Source: Hyphomicrobium methylovorum
GTDB taxonomy: Bacteria; Pseudomonadota; Alphaproteobacteria; Rhizobiales; Hyphomicrobiaceae
DNA length: 64,000 nt
NCBI RefSeq assembly: GCF_013626205.1
Contig: NZ_QHJE01000001.1
Span: 2,894,501 to 2,958,500, forward strand
Direction: 5' to 3'
Shown: positions 16,843-26,175 of the stretch, in pieces
How positions within the stretch are numbered: position 1 is the stretch's first letter
Layout: the number at the start of each line of letters is the position of its first letter
Translations under genes and position numbers: made by a program
Notes under the pieces: generated by a model
Told to the model about the DNA's origin: nothing
The model's input: only the letters and a program-made list of their open reading frames with translations
Databases searched by the model: none

Positions 16843-18609
16843 ATGGCCAGGACGATGACGGGCGCTGAGATGGTTCTTACGGCGCTCGCTGACCAGGGTG
16901 TCGAGTACATCTTCGGTTATCCCGGTGGCGCAGTGCTACCGATCTACGACGAGCTGTTTCAGCAGGACAAGATCCGTCACGTCCTCGTTCGTCAGGAAGG
17001 CGGCGCGCTTCACGCTGCCGAAGGATACGCGCGCTCGACCGGTAAAGTCGGCGTTGTGCTCGTGACGTCGGGTCCAGGCGCGACGAACGCCGTGACCGGA
17101 CTTGCGGACGCGTTGATGGATTCCATTCCCATCGTTTGCATCACCGGCCAGGTGCCGACGCACCTCATCGGCAACGACGCGTTTCAGGAATGCGATACGG
17201 TCGGCATTACGCGGCCGTGCACGAAACACAACACGCTCGTTCGCAGCGTGAACGATCTTGCGCGTGTTCTGCACGAGGCGTTCCATATCGCCAGCACGGG
17301 CCGTCCGGGTCCTGTGGTTGTCGACATTCCGAAGGATGTGCAGTTCGCGACCGGCAATTACGTTGGTCCGTCGAACATCCAGCATAAAACGTATAAGCCG
17401 AAGCTGAAGCCGGAGACGGCCGCGGTACGTGACGCCGTGGATCTGATCGCGTCGGCAAAGCGTCCGGTTTTCTATACGGGCGGCGGCGTAATCAATTCGG
17501 GGCCGAAGGCGAGCCAGCTTCTGCGTGAGTTCGTGCGTCTTACCGGCTATCCGATTACTTCGACGCTGATGGGGCTCGGCGCGTATCCGGCATCCGACAA
17601 GCAGTGGCTTGGTATGCTCGGGATGCACGGCACGTACGAAGCCAATCTCGCGATGCACGACTGCGATGTGATGATCAACATCGGTGCTCGCTTTGACGAT
17701 CGCATCACCGGTCGGGTCGATGCGTTCTCGCCGGGCTCGAGGAAAATTCACGTCGACATCGATCCGTCATCGATCAACAAGAATATCCACGTCGATATTC
17801 CGATCGTTGGCGATTGCGCATACGTGCTCGAAGAGATGCTGCGGCTTTGGAAAGCAAAGGCGCCGACGCTCGATAAGGCGGCCCACAAATCCTGGTGGAA
17901 GCAGATCGATGGATGGAGAGCGAAGAAATCACTCTCCTACAAGAATTCCAAAGACATGATCATGCCGCAGTATGCGTGTCAGAGGCTTTATGAGCTGACG
18001 AAGGATCGCGATACGTATTTCACGACGGAAGTTGGCCAGCATCAGATGTGGGCCGCGCAGTTCCTGCACTTCGAAGAGCCGAACCGCTGGATGACGTCAG
18101 GCGGGCTCGGTACGATGGGCTACGGATTGCCAGCGGCTATCGGTGCGCAGATCGCCCATCCCAAATCGCTTGTTGTCGATGTGGCGGGTGACGCTTCCAT
18201 TCTGATGAATATTCAGGAATGTTCGACGGCGGTGCAGTATCGTCTGCCGGTGAAGGTGTTCATCCTGAACAACGAGTACATGGGTATGGTGCGTCAGTGG
18301 CAGCAATTGCTGCACGGAAACCGGCTCTCGGAAAGCTACACCGAGGCGCTGCCGGATTTCGTCAAGCTGGCGGAAGCTTATGGCTGGACGGGAATGCGCT
18401 GCGACCATCCGGCTGATCTCGACGATGCTATTCTTGAGATGATCAATACCAAAGGGCCGGTGATCTTCGATTGCCGCGTCGCCAAGCTTGCCAATTGCTT
18501 CCCGATGATTCCTTCCGGCAAGGCCCACAACGAGATGCTGCTCGGCGAGCATGTGTCGGATGAGGACGTCGAACGGGCCATCGGCGAAGAGGGCAAGGTG
18601 TTGGTGTGA
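16843..18609 (+). CDS. ilvI: Acetolactate synthase large subunit
   Basis: A 588-residue ThDP enzyme. It joins two pyruvates to acetolactate, or pyruvate and 2-oxobutyrate to acetohydroxybutyrate, the first common step of valine, leucine and isoleucine synthesis. YIFGYPGGAVLPIYDEL and VRQEGGALHAAEGYAR hold the activating Glu. DVAGDASILMNIQE followed by FILNNEYMGMVRQWQQL is the ThDP-Mg motif. The start at 16843 is set by a GGAGC ribosome site; the frame extends further upstream. The small subunit ilvN lies two genes downstream. Confidence 0.96.
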   Translation: MARTMTGAEMVLTALADQGVEYIFGYPGGAVLPIYDELFQQDKIRHVLVRQEGGALHAAEGYARSTGKVGVVLVTSGPGATNAVTGLADALMDSIPIVCITGQVPTHLIGNDAFQECDTVGITRPCTKHNTLVRSVNDLARVLHEAFHIASTGRPGPVVVDIPKDVQFATGNYVGPSNIQHKTYKPKLKPETAAVRDAVDLIASAKRPVFYTGGGVINSGPKASQLLREFVRLTGYPITSTLMGLGAYPASDKQWLGMLGMHGTYEANLAMHDCDVMINIGARFDDRITGRVDAFSPGSRKIHVDIDPSSINKNIHVDIPIVGDCAYVLEEMLRLWKAKAPTLDKAAHKSWWKQIDGWRAKKSLSYKNSKDMIMPQYACQRLYELTKDRDTYFTTEVGQHQMWAAQFLHFEEPNRWMTSGGLGTMGYGLPAAIGAQIAHPKSLVVDVAGDASILMNIQECSTAVQYRLPVKVFILNNEYMGMVRQWQQLLHGNRLSESYTEALPDFVKLAEAYGWTGMRCDHPADLDDAILEMINTKGPVIFDCRVAKLANCFPMIPSGKAHNEMLLGEHVSDEDVERAIGEEGKVLV

Positions 18610-19148
18610 GAACAATCACAGCATTCGGGGGCAACCTGCGTGGAATTTTGAAAGCGCTCATCCTGGTGATGGCGCTTTCCGCGCCGGTGTTCCCGGCGGC
18701 TGCGAAAGAGGACTGGAATAAGGTCGCGAATATTCAGGACGCTGCCAAACGCCTCGCTGTTTTGCATAAACGCGAAGGCTCGGCGGGGGTCATGAAATTT
18801 CTCGATGCTTGTTATCGCACGCACATGCTGTCCAGCACTTTCACGCAAGGTCTCGAAGCCTGCCTGGCGCAGGATTACATGCACACGCAAGTTCTGGCGC
18901 GGATCTATGCGCGTATCCCGCAAAAGGAACGTGTGAAGATGGGTGTGCCGGCGCCGGAAGAATTGGCGAACGGAATGGGACAGCGCTTCGTCGCGGCGTT
19001 CTCGCAGTATAAGATCGGTGTGAAGAAGGCCGAGGCATTCCGCCAGCTTGTCGACAAGAACGGTATGCCGATTTTCGTTCGCGCGGTTTTTCCTGCGGAA
19101 GCTGAAAAGAATAAGCTCGGCGATGAAGGCGCGCAGGGTGAGAAGTAG
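18606..19148 (+). CDS. Secreted hypothetical protein
   Basis: A 180-residue protein with an N-terminal signal peptide (ALILVMALSAPVFPAAAKEDW). Its GTG start overlaps the ilvI stop (GTGTGA) and its stop overlaps the next possible start, so it is translationally coupled inside the ilv operon. The mature part is helical with two Cys residues (LDACYRTH and LEACLAQDY), perhaps a disulfide. I do not recognise the family. A periplasmic protein in this position is odd; nothing in it suggests a role in amino-acid synthesis. Confidence 0.75.
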   Translation: MRTITAFGGNLRGILKALILVMALSAPVFPAAAKEDWNKVANIQDAAKRLAVLHKREGSAGVMKFLDACYRTHMLSSTFTQGLEACLAQDYMHTQVLARIYARIPQKERVKMGVPAPEELANGMGQRFVAAFSQYKIGVKKAEAFRQLVDKNGMPIFVRAVFPAEAEKNKLGDEGAQGEK

Positions 19149-19150
19149 TG

Positions 19151-19822
19151 ATGAAACTGGTTATTGCGAATAAGCTCTATTCGTCGTGGTCGCTGCGCCC
19201 CTGGCTCATATTCAAGAACTTCGACATTCCGTTTGAGGAAATCATCATTCCTCTGCGCGAGGCCGATACGCCGGCGAAGCTCGCCCGCTATTCGCCGAGC
19301 GGGAAGGTTCCCGTGCTTCTCGACGGCGATGTCGTGATCTGGGAAAGCCTCGCCATTATCGAATATCTGGCTGAGACCTATCCGGACCGAGCGATTTGGC
19401 CCCAGGATAAGGCGGCGCGCGCTCATGCTCGCGCGATCTCCAATGAAATGCACGGCGGCTTCATGCCGTTGCGCCAGGGCTGCCCGATGCATCTTGGCGT
19501 GCGTTTCAAAACGCCTGAGATGACGCCGGCTCTCAAAGCGAATATCGACCGTGTCGAGACGATCTGGTCTGAGACGCGCCGTAAATTCGGTGCTGGCGGG
19601 CCGTATCTGTTCGGCGAGTTCACGGCGGCCGATGCCATGTTTTTGCCGGTCGTCACGCGGTTCGAGACATTTCAGGTGCCCGTTCGCACCGAGACTCGCG
19701 CCTATATGGACGCAGCGCTGAAAAATCCGGCGTTCGTTGCGTGGCGCGAAGCAGCACTTAAAGAGACTTGGCGAATTGCCGACTATGCCGCCGGCCATAC
19801 CCTTGTCGAAAACGTCATCTGA
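19151..19822 (+). CDS. Glutathione S-transferase family protein
   Basis: A 223-residue protein with an N-terminal thioredoxin-fold domain (LVIANKLYSSWSLRPWLIFKNF, where the SSWSLRP segment gives the catalytic Ser) and VPVLLDGDVVIWESLAIIEYLAE, the glutathione-binding cis-Pro and ES motif. The all-helical C-terminal domain follows from about residue 85. It is cytoplasmic. The substrate is unknown. ATG 19151 is preferred over the GTG at 19148. It is encoded between ilvI and ilvN. Confidence 0.88.
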   Translation: MKLVIANKLYSSWSLRPWLIFKNFDIPFEEIIIPLREADTPAKLARYSPSGKVPVLLDGDVVIWESLAIIEYLAETYPDRAIWPQDKAARAHARAISNEMHGGFMPLRQGCPMHLGVRFKTPEMTPALKANIDRVETIWSETRRKFGAGGPYLFGEFTAADAMFLPVVTRFETFQVPVRTETRAYMDAALKNPAFVAWREAALKETWRIADYAAGHTLVENVI

Positions 19823-19835
19823 GCGAGCAAGATCA

Positions 19836-20384
19836 ATGACCGAGCCACAGAAGCAATCACACTACCCGAACGCGCCCACGGCGCAGGCGGTGGTATCGCG
19901 CACCCTTTCGGTGATCGTCGATAACGAGCCCGGCGTTCTTGCGCGGGTGATCGGTCTTTTCGCCGGTCGCGGTTACAACATCGACTCGCTGACAGTGACT
20001 GAGGTTGAGCACGAAAAACATCTCTCGCGCATCACAGTCATCACCAGCGGTACGCCGGATGTGCTGCAGCAGATCAAGCATCAGCTCGAGCGTCTCGTGC
20101 CGGTGCATCGCGTGCGTGATCTGACGGAAGAGGGCGGCTCGATCGAACGCGAGCTGGCGCTTGTCAAAGTCGGCGGGCGCGGCGAGAAGCGGATCGAGGC
20201 ATTGCGGCTTGCTGAAATCTTCCGTGCGAAGGTCGTCGATACGTCTGTGGAGCACTTCGTTTTCGAGGTAACGGGCAAGCCTTCGAAGATCGAGACGTTC
20301 ATCCAACTGATGATCGAACTGGGTCTCGTCGAAGTTTCACGCACCGGTATCGCGGCAATCGGACGGGGATCGTCGACGATCTGA
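19836..20384 (+). CDS. ilvN: Acetolactate synthase small (regulatory) subunit
   Basis: A 182-residue ACT-domain protein that activates the large subunit and gives valine feedback inhibition. The ACT domain begins RTLSVIVDNEPGVLARVIGLFAGRGYNIDSLTV, the classic IlvH/IlvN opening. The C-terminal domain includes RELALVKVGG and LVEVSRTGIAAIGRG. The start at 19836 is inferred from length and the family; the frame is open further upstream inside the GST gene. It completes the ilvI enzyme. Confidence 0.95.
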   Translation: MTEPQKQSHYPNAPTAQAVVSRTLSVIVDNEPGVLARVIGLFAGRGYNIDSLTVTEVEHEKHLSRITVITSGTPDVLQQIKHQLERLVPVHRVRDLTEEGGSIERELALVKVGGRGEKRIEALRLAEIFRAKVVDTSVEHFVFEVTGKPSKIETFIQLMIELGLVEVSRTGIAAIGRGSSTI

Positions 20385-20386
20385 CG

Positions 20387-20863
20387 CTAGTTTTTCAGGT
20401 GAGCGTTTTCGTGCGCTAACGCCTGGGCGGACGTCGAGACGGTGTAGGTCTCGCTCTCCACTCCGAACGCGTTTTTCTCGGCGTCTGCGAAGCCGATGGA
20501 GCCGTCGTTCGCCGCATAGAGCGCGGTCGCGCGGGGCTTCTTCGACATCGTTACGAGGAAGGCCTGAATGTTGGCGCGGTAGGCACCGTCAACGGCTTTG
20601 GCGCAGCGGCCCGGGCCCTGGGCTTTGTTGCAAGACGCAAGCGAGCCGTAGGTTGGCGCGTTCTTCTGGTCGAAGGCGACGGCGCGGTCGATTGCCTGGC
20701 CACATTGATCGATCGTCAAGGTTCCCGCGCTGGCGCAATCTCCGGAGGAAACAAAGATGCCTTGCGGGCTTGCCGGTTCTTTCTGGACGGCGGTCGCGTC
20801 CTCGCCACAGCCAGCGAGCAGAGCCACGGTTCCCAGCATTCCGATTACGACTAGCGAACGCAT
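20387..20863 (-). CDS. DUF1190 (YgiB-like) lipoprotein
   Basis: A 158-residue protein with a lipobox (LLAGC) after a short hydrophobic segment, so it is probably lipid-anchored. The pattern of conserved Cys and SSGDCASAG...CGQAIDRAVAFDQKNAPTY...C matches DUF1190, the YgiB family. Function is unknown. The start MRSLVVIGM is at 20863; the frame opens upstream. It is convergent with ilvN, only two bases apart. Confidence 0.8.
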   Translation of the reverse strand: MRSLVVIGMLGTVALLAGCGEDATAVQKEPASPQGIFVSSGDCASAGTLTIDQCGQAIDRAVAFDQKNAPTYGSLASCNKAQGPGRCAKAVDGAYRANIQAFLVTMSKKPRATALYAANDGSIGFADAEKNAFGVESETYTVSTSAQALAHENAHLKN

Positions 20864-20933
20864 GGTTTTTCCGACGTCTGTGAGAATGGCGCGTAGAGGC
20901 AATCCTGCCTATTTCGGGTTAGATTTCAGTTAA

Positions 20934-22139
<1,206 letters not shown>

Positions 22140-22184
22140 GTTTGCTCTTCGTCGGCTAACTTATTCGATCGATCGATATTCTCA

Positions 22185-22218
22185 GCACGCAGCGAATTCA
22201 TTCGCTGCGTGCTTTTTT
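22185..22218 (+). terminator. Rho-independent terminator of ilvC
   Basis: A perfect 12-bp stem (GCACGCAGCGAA with its complement), loop TTCA, then six T residues, about 45 bases after the ilvC stop. Confidence 0.93.
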
Positions 22219-22261
22219 GTGGGATTATTCCTAGGCTCTCTCTTCGCACTCGGGGACGGAG

Positions 22262-23377
22262 ATGAGATTGCCCTTTCCTTCGCATCGCTTTCGGCGTGCC
22301 GGTCTTCGGTTTGCGCTCGCTTCGCTAGCGTTTCTCGCGGTTCTTTTGCTAGCGCTGCAGCCGCGTGTCGCTAATGCGGAGCCTCCGCAGCCCGCTCAAA
22401 CCATGCCGTCATTACAGGCAGCACCAACAGCGCCGGATGCACATGCGGGAAACGCTGGCGGTGAGGGCACGCCGCATCGCGTTGTGGTCGGGCTCTATAT
22501 CAACGACATTCAGGAAGTGAGTTTTCCGACGCACAGCTATGCCATCGATCTCTATGTTTGGTTTCGCTGGAAAGACGCTGCGGCCAATCCATCGAAGTCG
22601 ATGGAATTCATGAACCGCTTCCAGCCCTACGATCACCAGCGCGATCTGCTGACGGAAGAACCGAAGGCGATGCCGGATGGCACATTTTACTCTGTCGTTC
22701 GCGAACAGGGGCAGCTCGCGACCAAGTTCAATCTCGAACGCTATCCGTTTGATCGTCAGAATTTCCGGATCGAAATTGAAGATACGCTGACGACGAACGT
22801 GGATCAGATCTACGTGCCGGATAAGGTGCCGGTTCTTCTGAATCCCAGGATCACGCTGCCCGGATTTCGCGTGGGGCAGCCCGTTATGAAGATCGTCGAT
22901 CACGACTATCACACGAATTTCGGTGATCTGACTTCCGGCGCTGCGGAAAGCTATTCGCGCGTCATCGTGGAGATTCCCGTTGCGCGCGAACTGGTGACGG
23001 TCGCGGTGAAAGCGTTTCTGCCGGTGTTTCTCATCATCGTTTGCTCGACGTTGATTTTCTTCATTATGCCGAGCCGTGTCGACGGACGCATCGGGCTCGG
23101 CATCACGGCGTTGCTGACGCTTGTCGCTTTGCAGCTGACGGCAACATCAACTCTGCCCGAAGTGGGTTACTTAATGCTCATCGATAAGATATATCTCGCG
23201 TCGTACGCATTCATCATCGCCGCGCTCTGGCGCGTGGTGGCGACGAGTTGGAGCGGAGAAGATGGCCAGTCCGTGCAAGCGGTTGCGCGCCGCGACCACT
23301 GGTGGGCTGCGATTCTTCTCTTAGCCTACATCGCTGCGCTCGCTCTTTCGGCTGCCTGGACGTTTCGACTGCTTTAA
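22262..23377 (+). CDS. Prokaryotic pentameric ligand-gated ion channel homologue
   Basis: A 371-residue protein with a signal or anchor at residues 15-39, a beta-rich extracellular domain, and four membrane helices. YPFDRQ at residues 161-166 is the bacterial form of the Cys-loop signature (FPFDxQ) without the flanking cysteines, as in GLIC and ELIC. TM1 is near AFLPVFLIIVCSTLIFFIM. The pore helix TM2 is GRIGLGITALLTLVALQ, followed by STLPEVGYLMLIDKIY, the conserved TM2-TM3 loop. TM4 is at the C-terminus. It should form a pentamer gated by protons or a small ligand. The ligand is unknown. It is monocistronic. Confidence 0.87.
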   Translation: MRLPFPSHRFRRAGLRFALASLAFLAVLLLALQPRVANAEPPQPAQTMPSLQAAPTAPDAHAGNAGGEGTPHRVVVGLYINDIQEVSFPTHSYAIDLYVWFRWKDAAANPSKSMEFMNRFQPYDHQRDLLTEEPKAMPDGTFYSVVREQGQLATKFNLERYPFDRQNFRIEIEDTLTTNVDQIYVPDKVPVLLNPRITLPGFRVGQPVMKIVDHDYHTNFGDLTSGAAESYSRVIVEIPVARELVTVAVKAFLPVFLIIVCSTLIFFIMPSRVDGRIGLGITALLTLVALQLTATSTLPEVGYLMLIDKIYLASYAFIIAALWRVVATSWSGEDGQSVQAVARRDHWWAAILLLAYIAALALSAAWTFRLL

Positions 23378-24034
23378 CGCGCAGTTCGCACGAGACTCAT
23401 TCGTCTGATGACGAAAAGACGAATTGGACTGATCGGGATTGGATTGGATTGGCCCGCGGGCTGATGAAGTGAACCGTCCCGCACTGCCGCGCTCTTGGGG
23501 AGGGTTTATGTGCGGCAGCGCGGGCGGTCCACGTCATAATCCAGCTGTCGCCCTTCGGACGCCAAGCCGGGACTAACGCGGGCGGCAGAGGAGCGGGGAC
23601 CTCTGCCGCCCGTTTCCGAATTCTGCCGCTGACGCGGCTTCCTCGGATAAGTTTGGGCTCAACCACAGCGCAGGCGCTGCGTGAACCCGATGGCTATTCC
23701 ATCGGGAGGCAGGTGATCCGATCCATCACACCTCGCCGTAATGGCTCCTGGCGCAACACCAGAAATGAAACCGGCAATGAGGTGCTGGGAGATCTTGACT
23801 GTCGCCCCCCAGCGACGCTGTCGTGAGTGCGATATGCGTATCGAATCGTGTCCGCCTCATGACCGAAGTTCGCAAAATAAAAGGCCGCACATTTTTTACG
23901 TCGCGACCTTATACGGAAAAAAGCCCGATCATATCAGTGGTTGGAGCATTTCATTCTGTCTCAAATTCGGGCAATTGGCTTTTGGTCAGATCGAGACTTA
24001 ATTGTGACGCGTTATTGCGTGGCTGTTGTAGTGT
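23378..24034. other. Long intergenic region with two GC-rich hairpins
   Basis: About 660 bases without a convincing gene. A long stem at 23473-23528 pairs 15 of 17 positions (left arm ACCGTCCCGCACTGCCGC). A second, perfect 12-bp stem (GGGCGGCAGAGG) lies at 23580-23611, with only a weak T run after it. The rest, from about 23650, is unremarkable; its short frames have no ribosome site or family features. The hairpins could be terminators of the channel gene, a small RNA, or repeat remnants. Confidence 0.5.
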
Positions 24035-24043
24035 GTGAGGTTA

Positions 24044-24805
24044 ATGGTGCGCGGGCAACGGCTTAACGGCAGCGCAACAGCGCAAGATGGCGTCTTCCAT
24101 TGTCGGACTGCGATACTGCGTGTGGGTGACGGCGCGTGGGATTACGCGGCGCGAAACAAAGCCGAGATTGAGTCGCATTGGGATGAAGTGCGGCAATCGA
24201 ATCCGAATTACTTCGATGGTCGCATATTTCTCATCGATGGATTTGAATTCGCGAATGGCGAATTGACCGCGTCGCTGCTGGCGACGAATTTCCGAAATTA
24301 TATCTTTTGGCGCATGCAGGGCTTTCCGGAAGCCGGGGTGCTGGATGGCTTCGGCTCTGCGCTGATCCGTTCGTTGGATGGCGACATCATGCTCGGGCGG
24401 CAACGGGCAGGAAACGTCAATGCGGGTCTGGCTTACGCGCCAGCCGGATTCATCGACGCACAGGATGTCGATGCCGATGGCTATATCGATATTGCGGCGA
24501 GCGCGGCCCGTGAGGCGGTGGAAGAAACGGGCGTCGCGCCGGAATCTCTCGTCCGTGGGGAAGGGTTTTATCTCACGCGATCAGGCGTGCAGTTGTCGCT
24601 CGGCGTGCCGTTTCAAGTGGCGATGACGACGGCCGAGTTTCTTCGCCAAGCGGATGCGCATATCGCGGCGTCTGAAAACTCAGAACTCGAGGCGGTCGTT
24701 GCTCTCCGGCGCCTGAGTGACGCTGACGGTGTTGCGATGCCGGCCTATATGAGACTGCTGATCGAAGCGTTGTTTGCCGACGGCCGTTCCAATCCGCCGC
24801 TGTAG
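24044..24805 (+). CDS. Nudix-like hydrolase
   Basis: A protein of about 253 residues. The core has AREAVEETGVAPESL, matching the REXXEEXG half of the Nudix box; the upstream Gly and Glu of the box are not in register, so the motif is degenerate. The preceding NAGLAYAPAGFIDAQDVDADGYIDI resembles Nudix proteins that have an insertion before the helix. It probably cleaves a nucleoside diphosphate derivative, but the substrate and even activity are uncertain. The start could be GTG 24035 or ATG 24044; neither has a clear ribosome site. Confidence 0.7.
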   Translation: MVRGQRLNGSATAQDGVFHCRTAILRVGDGAWDYAARNKAEIESHWDEVRQSNPNYFDGRIFLIDGFEFANGELTASLLATNFRNYIFWRMQGFPEAGVLDGFGSALIRSLDGDIMLGRQRAGNVNAGLAYAPAGFIDAQDVDADGYIDIAASAAREAVEETGVAPESLVRGEGFYLTRSGVQLSLGVPFQVAMTTAEFLRQADAHIAASENSELEAVVALRRLSDADGVAMPAYMRLLIEALFADGRSNPPL

Positions 24806-24897
24806 AAAATGCTTGGCGAGGGGATTGCGTTGCAGCATGGTACGTGCGCACGCGCGGTCCGTTGCAGACTGAGGCCAGCGGCGGAGACGAGTGCAGA

Positions 24898-25863
24898 ATG
24901 ACGCTTGCTTATCATATTCTCGACGTGTTCACGGAGCGGCCGTTCGGCGGTAATCCGCTCGCGGTGGTGCTGGATGCCGATCATCTGACGACGGCCGAAA
25001 TGCAGACGATCGCGCGGGAGTTCAATCTTTCGGAAACGGTTTTCGTTCTGAAGCCGACGTCGGCCGGGCATACGGCGCGTGTGCGCATCTTTACGCCGAG
25101 CCGTGAATTGCCGTTCGCGGGCCATCCGACACTTGGAGCGGCCATTCTTCTCGCCGAGCTTCGCGCGACGAATGGCAATGGCGATAACGATGCGATCATC
25201 GCGCTCGAGGAAGAAGCTGGGAGCATTCGCGTCGGCGTTCGAATGCGCGCGAATTCGGTGTCGTTCGGAGAGTTCGATGCGCCGAAGATGTCGTCCGCTG
25301 CGGTAGAGGCGATTTCGGAGCCGGAGGAGCTTGCCGCGGCGATCGCTTTAATTCCCGTCGAGCTCGGGTTCGAAAATCACAAGCCGTCACTGATGCGTGG
25401 CCACAGCACCTTTGCGTTTCTGCCGATCTCGAATCTCGATGTCATGTCGCAAGTGAAGGTGATGCCGCAACATTGGGCGCGTGCGTTTACCGATCACGGC
25501 GTGGACGGCGTCTATCTCTATACGCGCCAATGCGTGCGTGCCCATTCCGCGTTCCACGTGCGGATGTTTGCCCCCGACCTTGGTGTGCCGGAAGACCCGG
25601 CTACGGGTTCGGCGGCGGCGAGTTTTGCGTCGATCATTCACCAATTTGACGTTCTGCCCGACGGTACGCACAAGCGCGCCATTGAACAGGGCATTGAAAT
25701 GGGCCGTCCGAGTGCTATCCAGCTCACCATGACGGTGGCTCGGGGCAAGCTGGAGGGGGTGCGGATCGGCGGCCATGCGGTCCGGGTGGCCGAGGGCACG
25801 CTGAGGATCTACGTCCCCTCTGCGGCTGGTCTGCCCTTGGGCGGGCCTTCAGGGCGGTCTTGA
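24898..25863 (+). CDS. PhzF-family isomerase/epimerase-like protein
   Basis: A 321-residue protein of the PhzF fold (two diaminopimelate-epimerase-like halves). YHILDVFTERPFGGNPLAVV opens it, FNLSETVFVL holds the catalytic Glu, FAGHPTLGAA is the conserved loop, and VPEDPATGSAAASFASII is the second-half motif. PhzF itself isomerises DHHA in phenazine synthesis, but there are no phenazine genes here, so the reaction is unknown. The start ATG 24898 follows GGAG in the leader. Confidence 0.9.
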   Translation: MTLAYHILDVFTERPFGGNPLAVVLDADHLTTAEMQTIAREFNLSETVFVLKPTSAGHTARVRIFTPSRELPFAGHPTLGAAILLAELRATNGNGDNDAIIALEEEAGSIRVGVRMRANSVSFGEFDAPKMSSAAVEAISEPEELAAAIALIPVELGFENHKPSLMRGHSTFAFLPISNLDVMSQVKVMPQHWARAFTDHGVDGVYLYTRQCVRAHSAFHVRMFAPDLGVPEDPATGSAAASFASIIHQFDVLPDGTHKRAIEQGIEMGRPSAIQLTMTVARGKLEGVRIGGHAVRVAEGTLRIYVPSAAGLPLGGPSGRS

Positions 25864-25924
25864 TTTGTCCCACTGATTTCGGGTATTGGAACGGCGTCGG
25901 CCGTGAGGCCGTATTTTCGCTTTC

Positions 25925-26095
25925 ATGGACCCTCGGTTCCCAATGGCGCGCCCGATTAAAACGGCCCTTTTTGCCTCTCCCCTGCAGACAGATCCGGTTT
26001 GCGGTGCGGCTGACCGTGCGCTTCCATTTTCGCTGCTCCTTATCGGCCCCTGGGCCGCATGAACCCCGGCTGTCTGCCGGGATCGTGCCCAGGGG
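25925..26095 (+). promoter_or_regulatory. Possible leuA leader peptide and attenuator
   Basis: Within the 312-base gap before leuA, a 45-codon frame (25925-26062) ends in SLLLIGPWAA, with three Leu and one Ile codon in a row near the stop. A 9-bp perfect stem pairs CCCCTGGGC (26047-26055, inside those last codons) with GCCCAGGGG (26087-26095), enclosing a 6-bp stem CCCGGC/GCCGGG (26065-26081). A ribosome stalled on the Leu codons would block the outer stem. No T run follows, so control could be by Rho or by translation. No mapped start or ribosome site supports the peptide. Confidence 0.45.
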
Positions 26096-26175
26096 ATTGG
26101 ACGGCCTCCGAATTGAGCGTAGAGCGAATAGCGGCGGCACCGCATGACGGGCTGCCCAGCGAAGGATAAAGAGCC

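Noticed and set aside
23741-24001. Possible small gene ahead of the Nudix gene
   Set aside because: No ribosome site, no signal or domain, composition like the rest of the gap.
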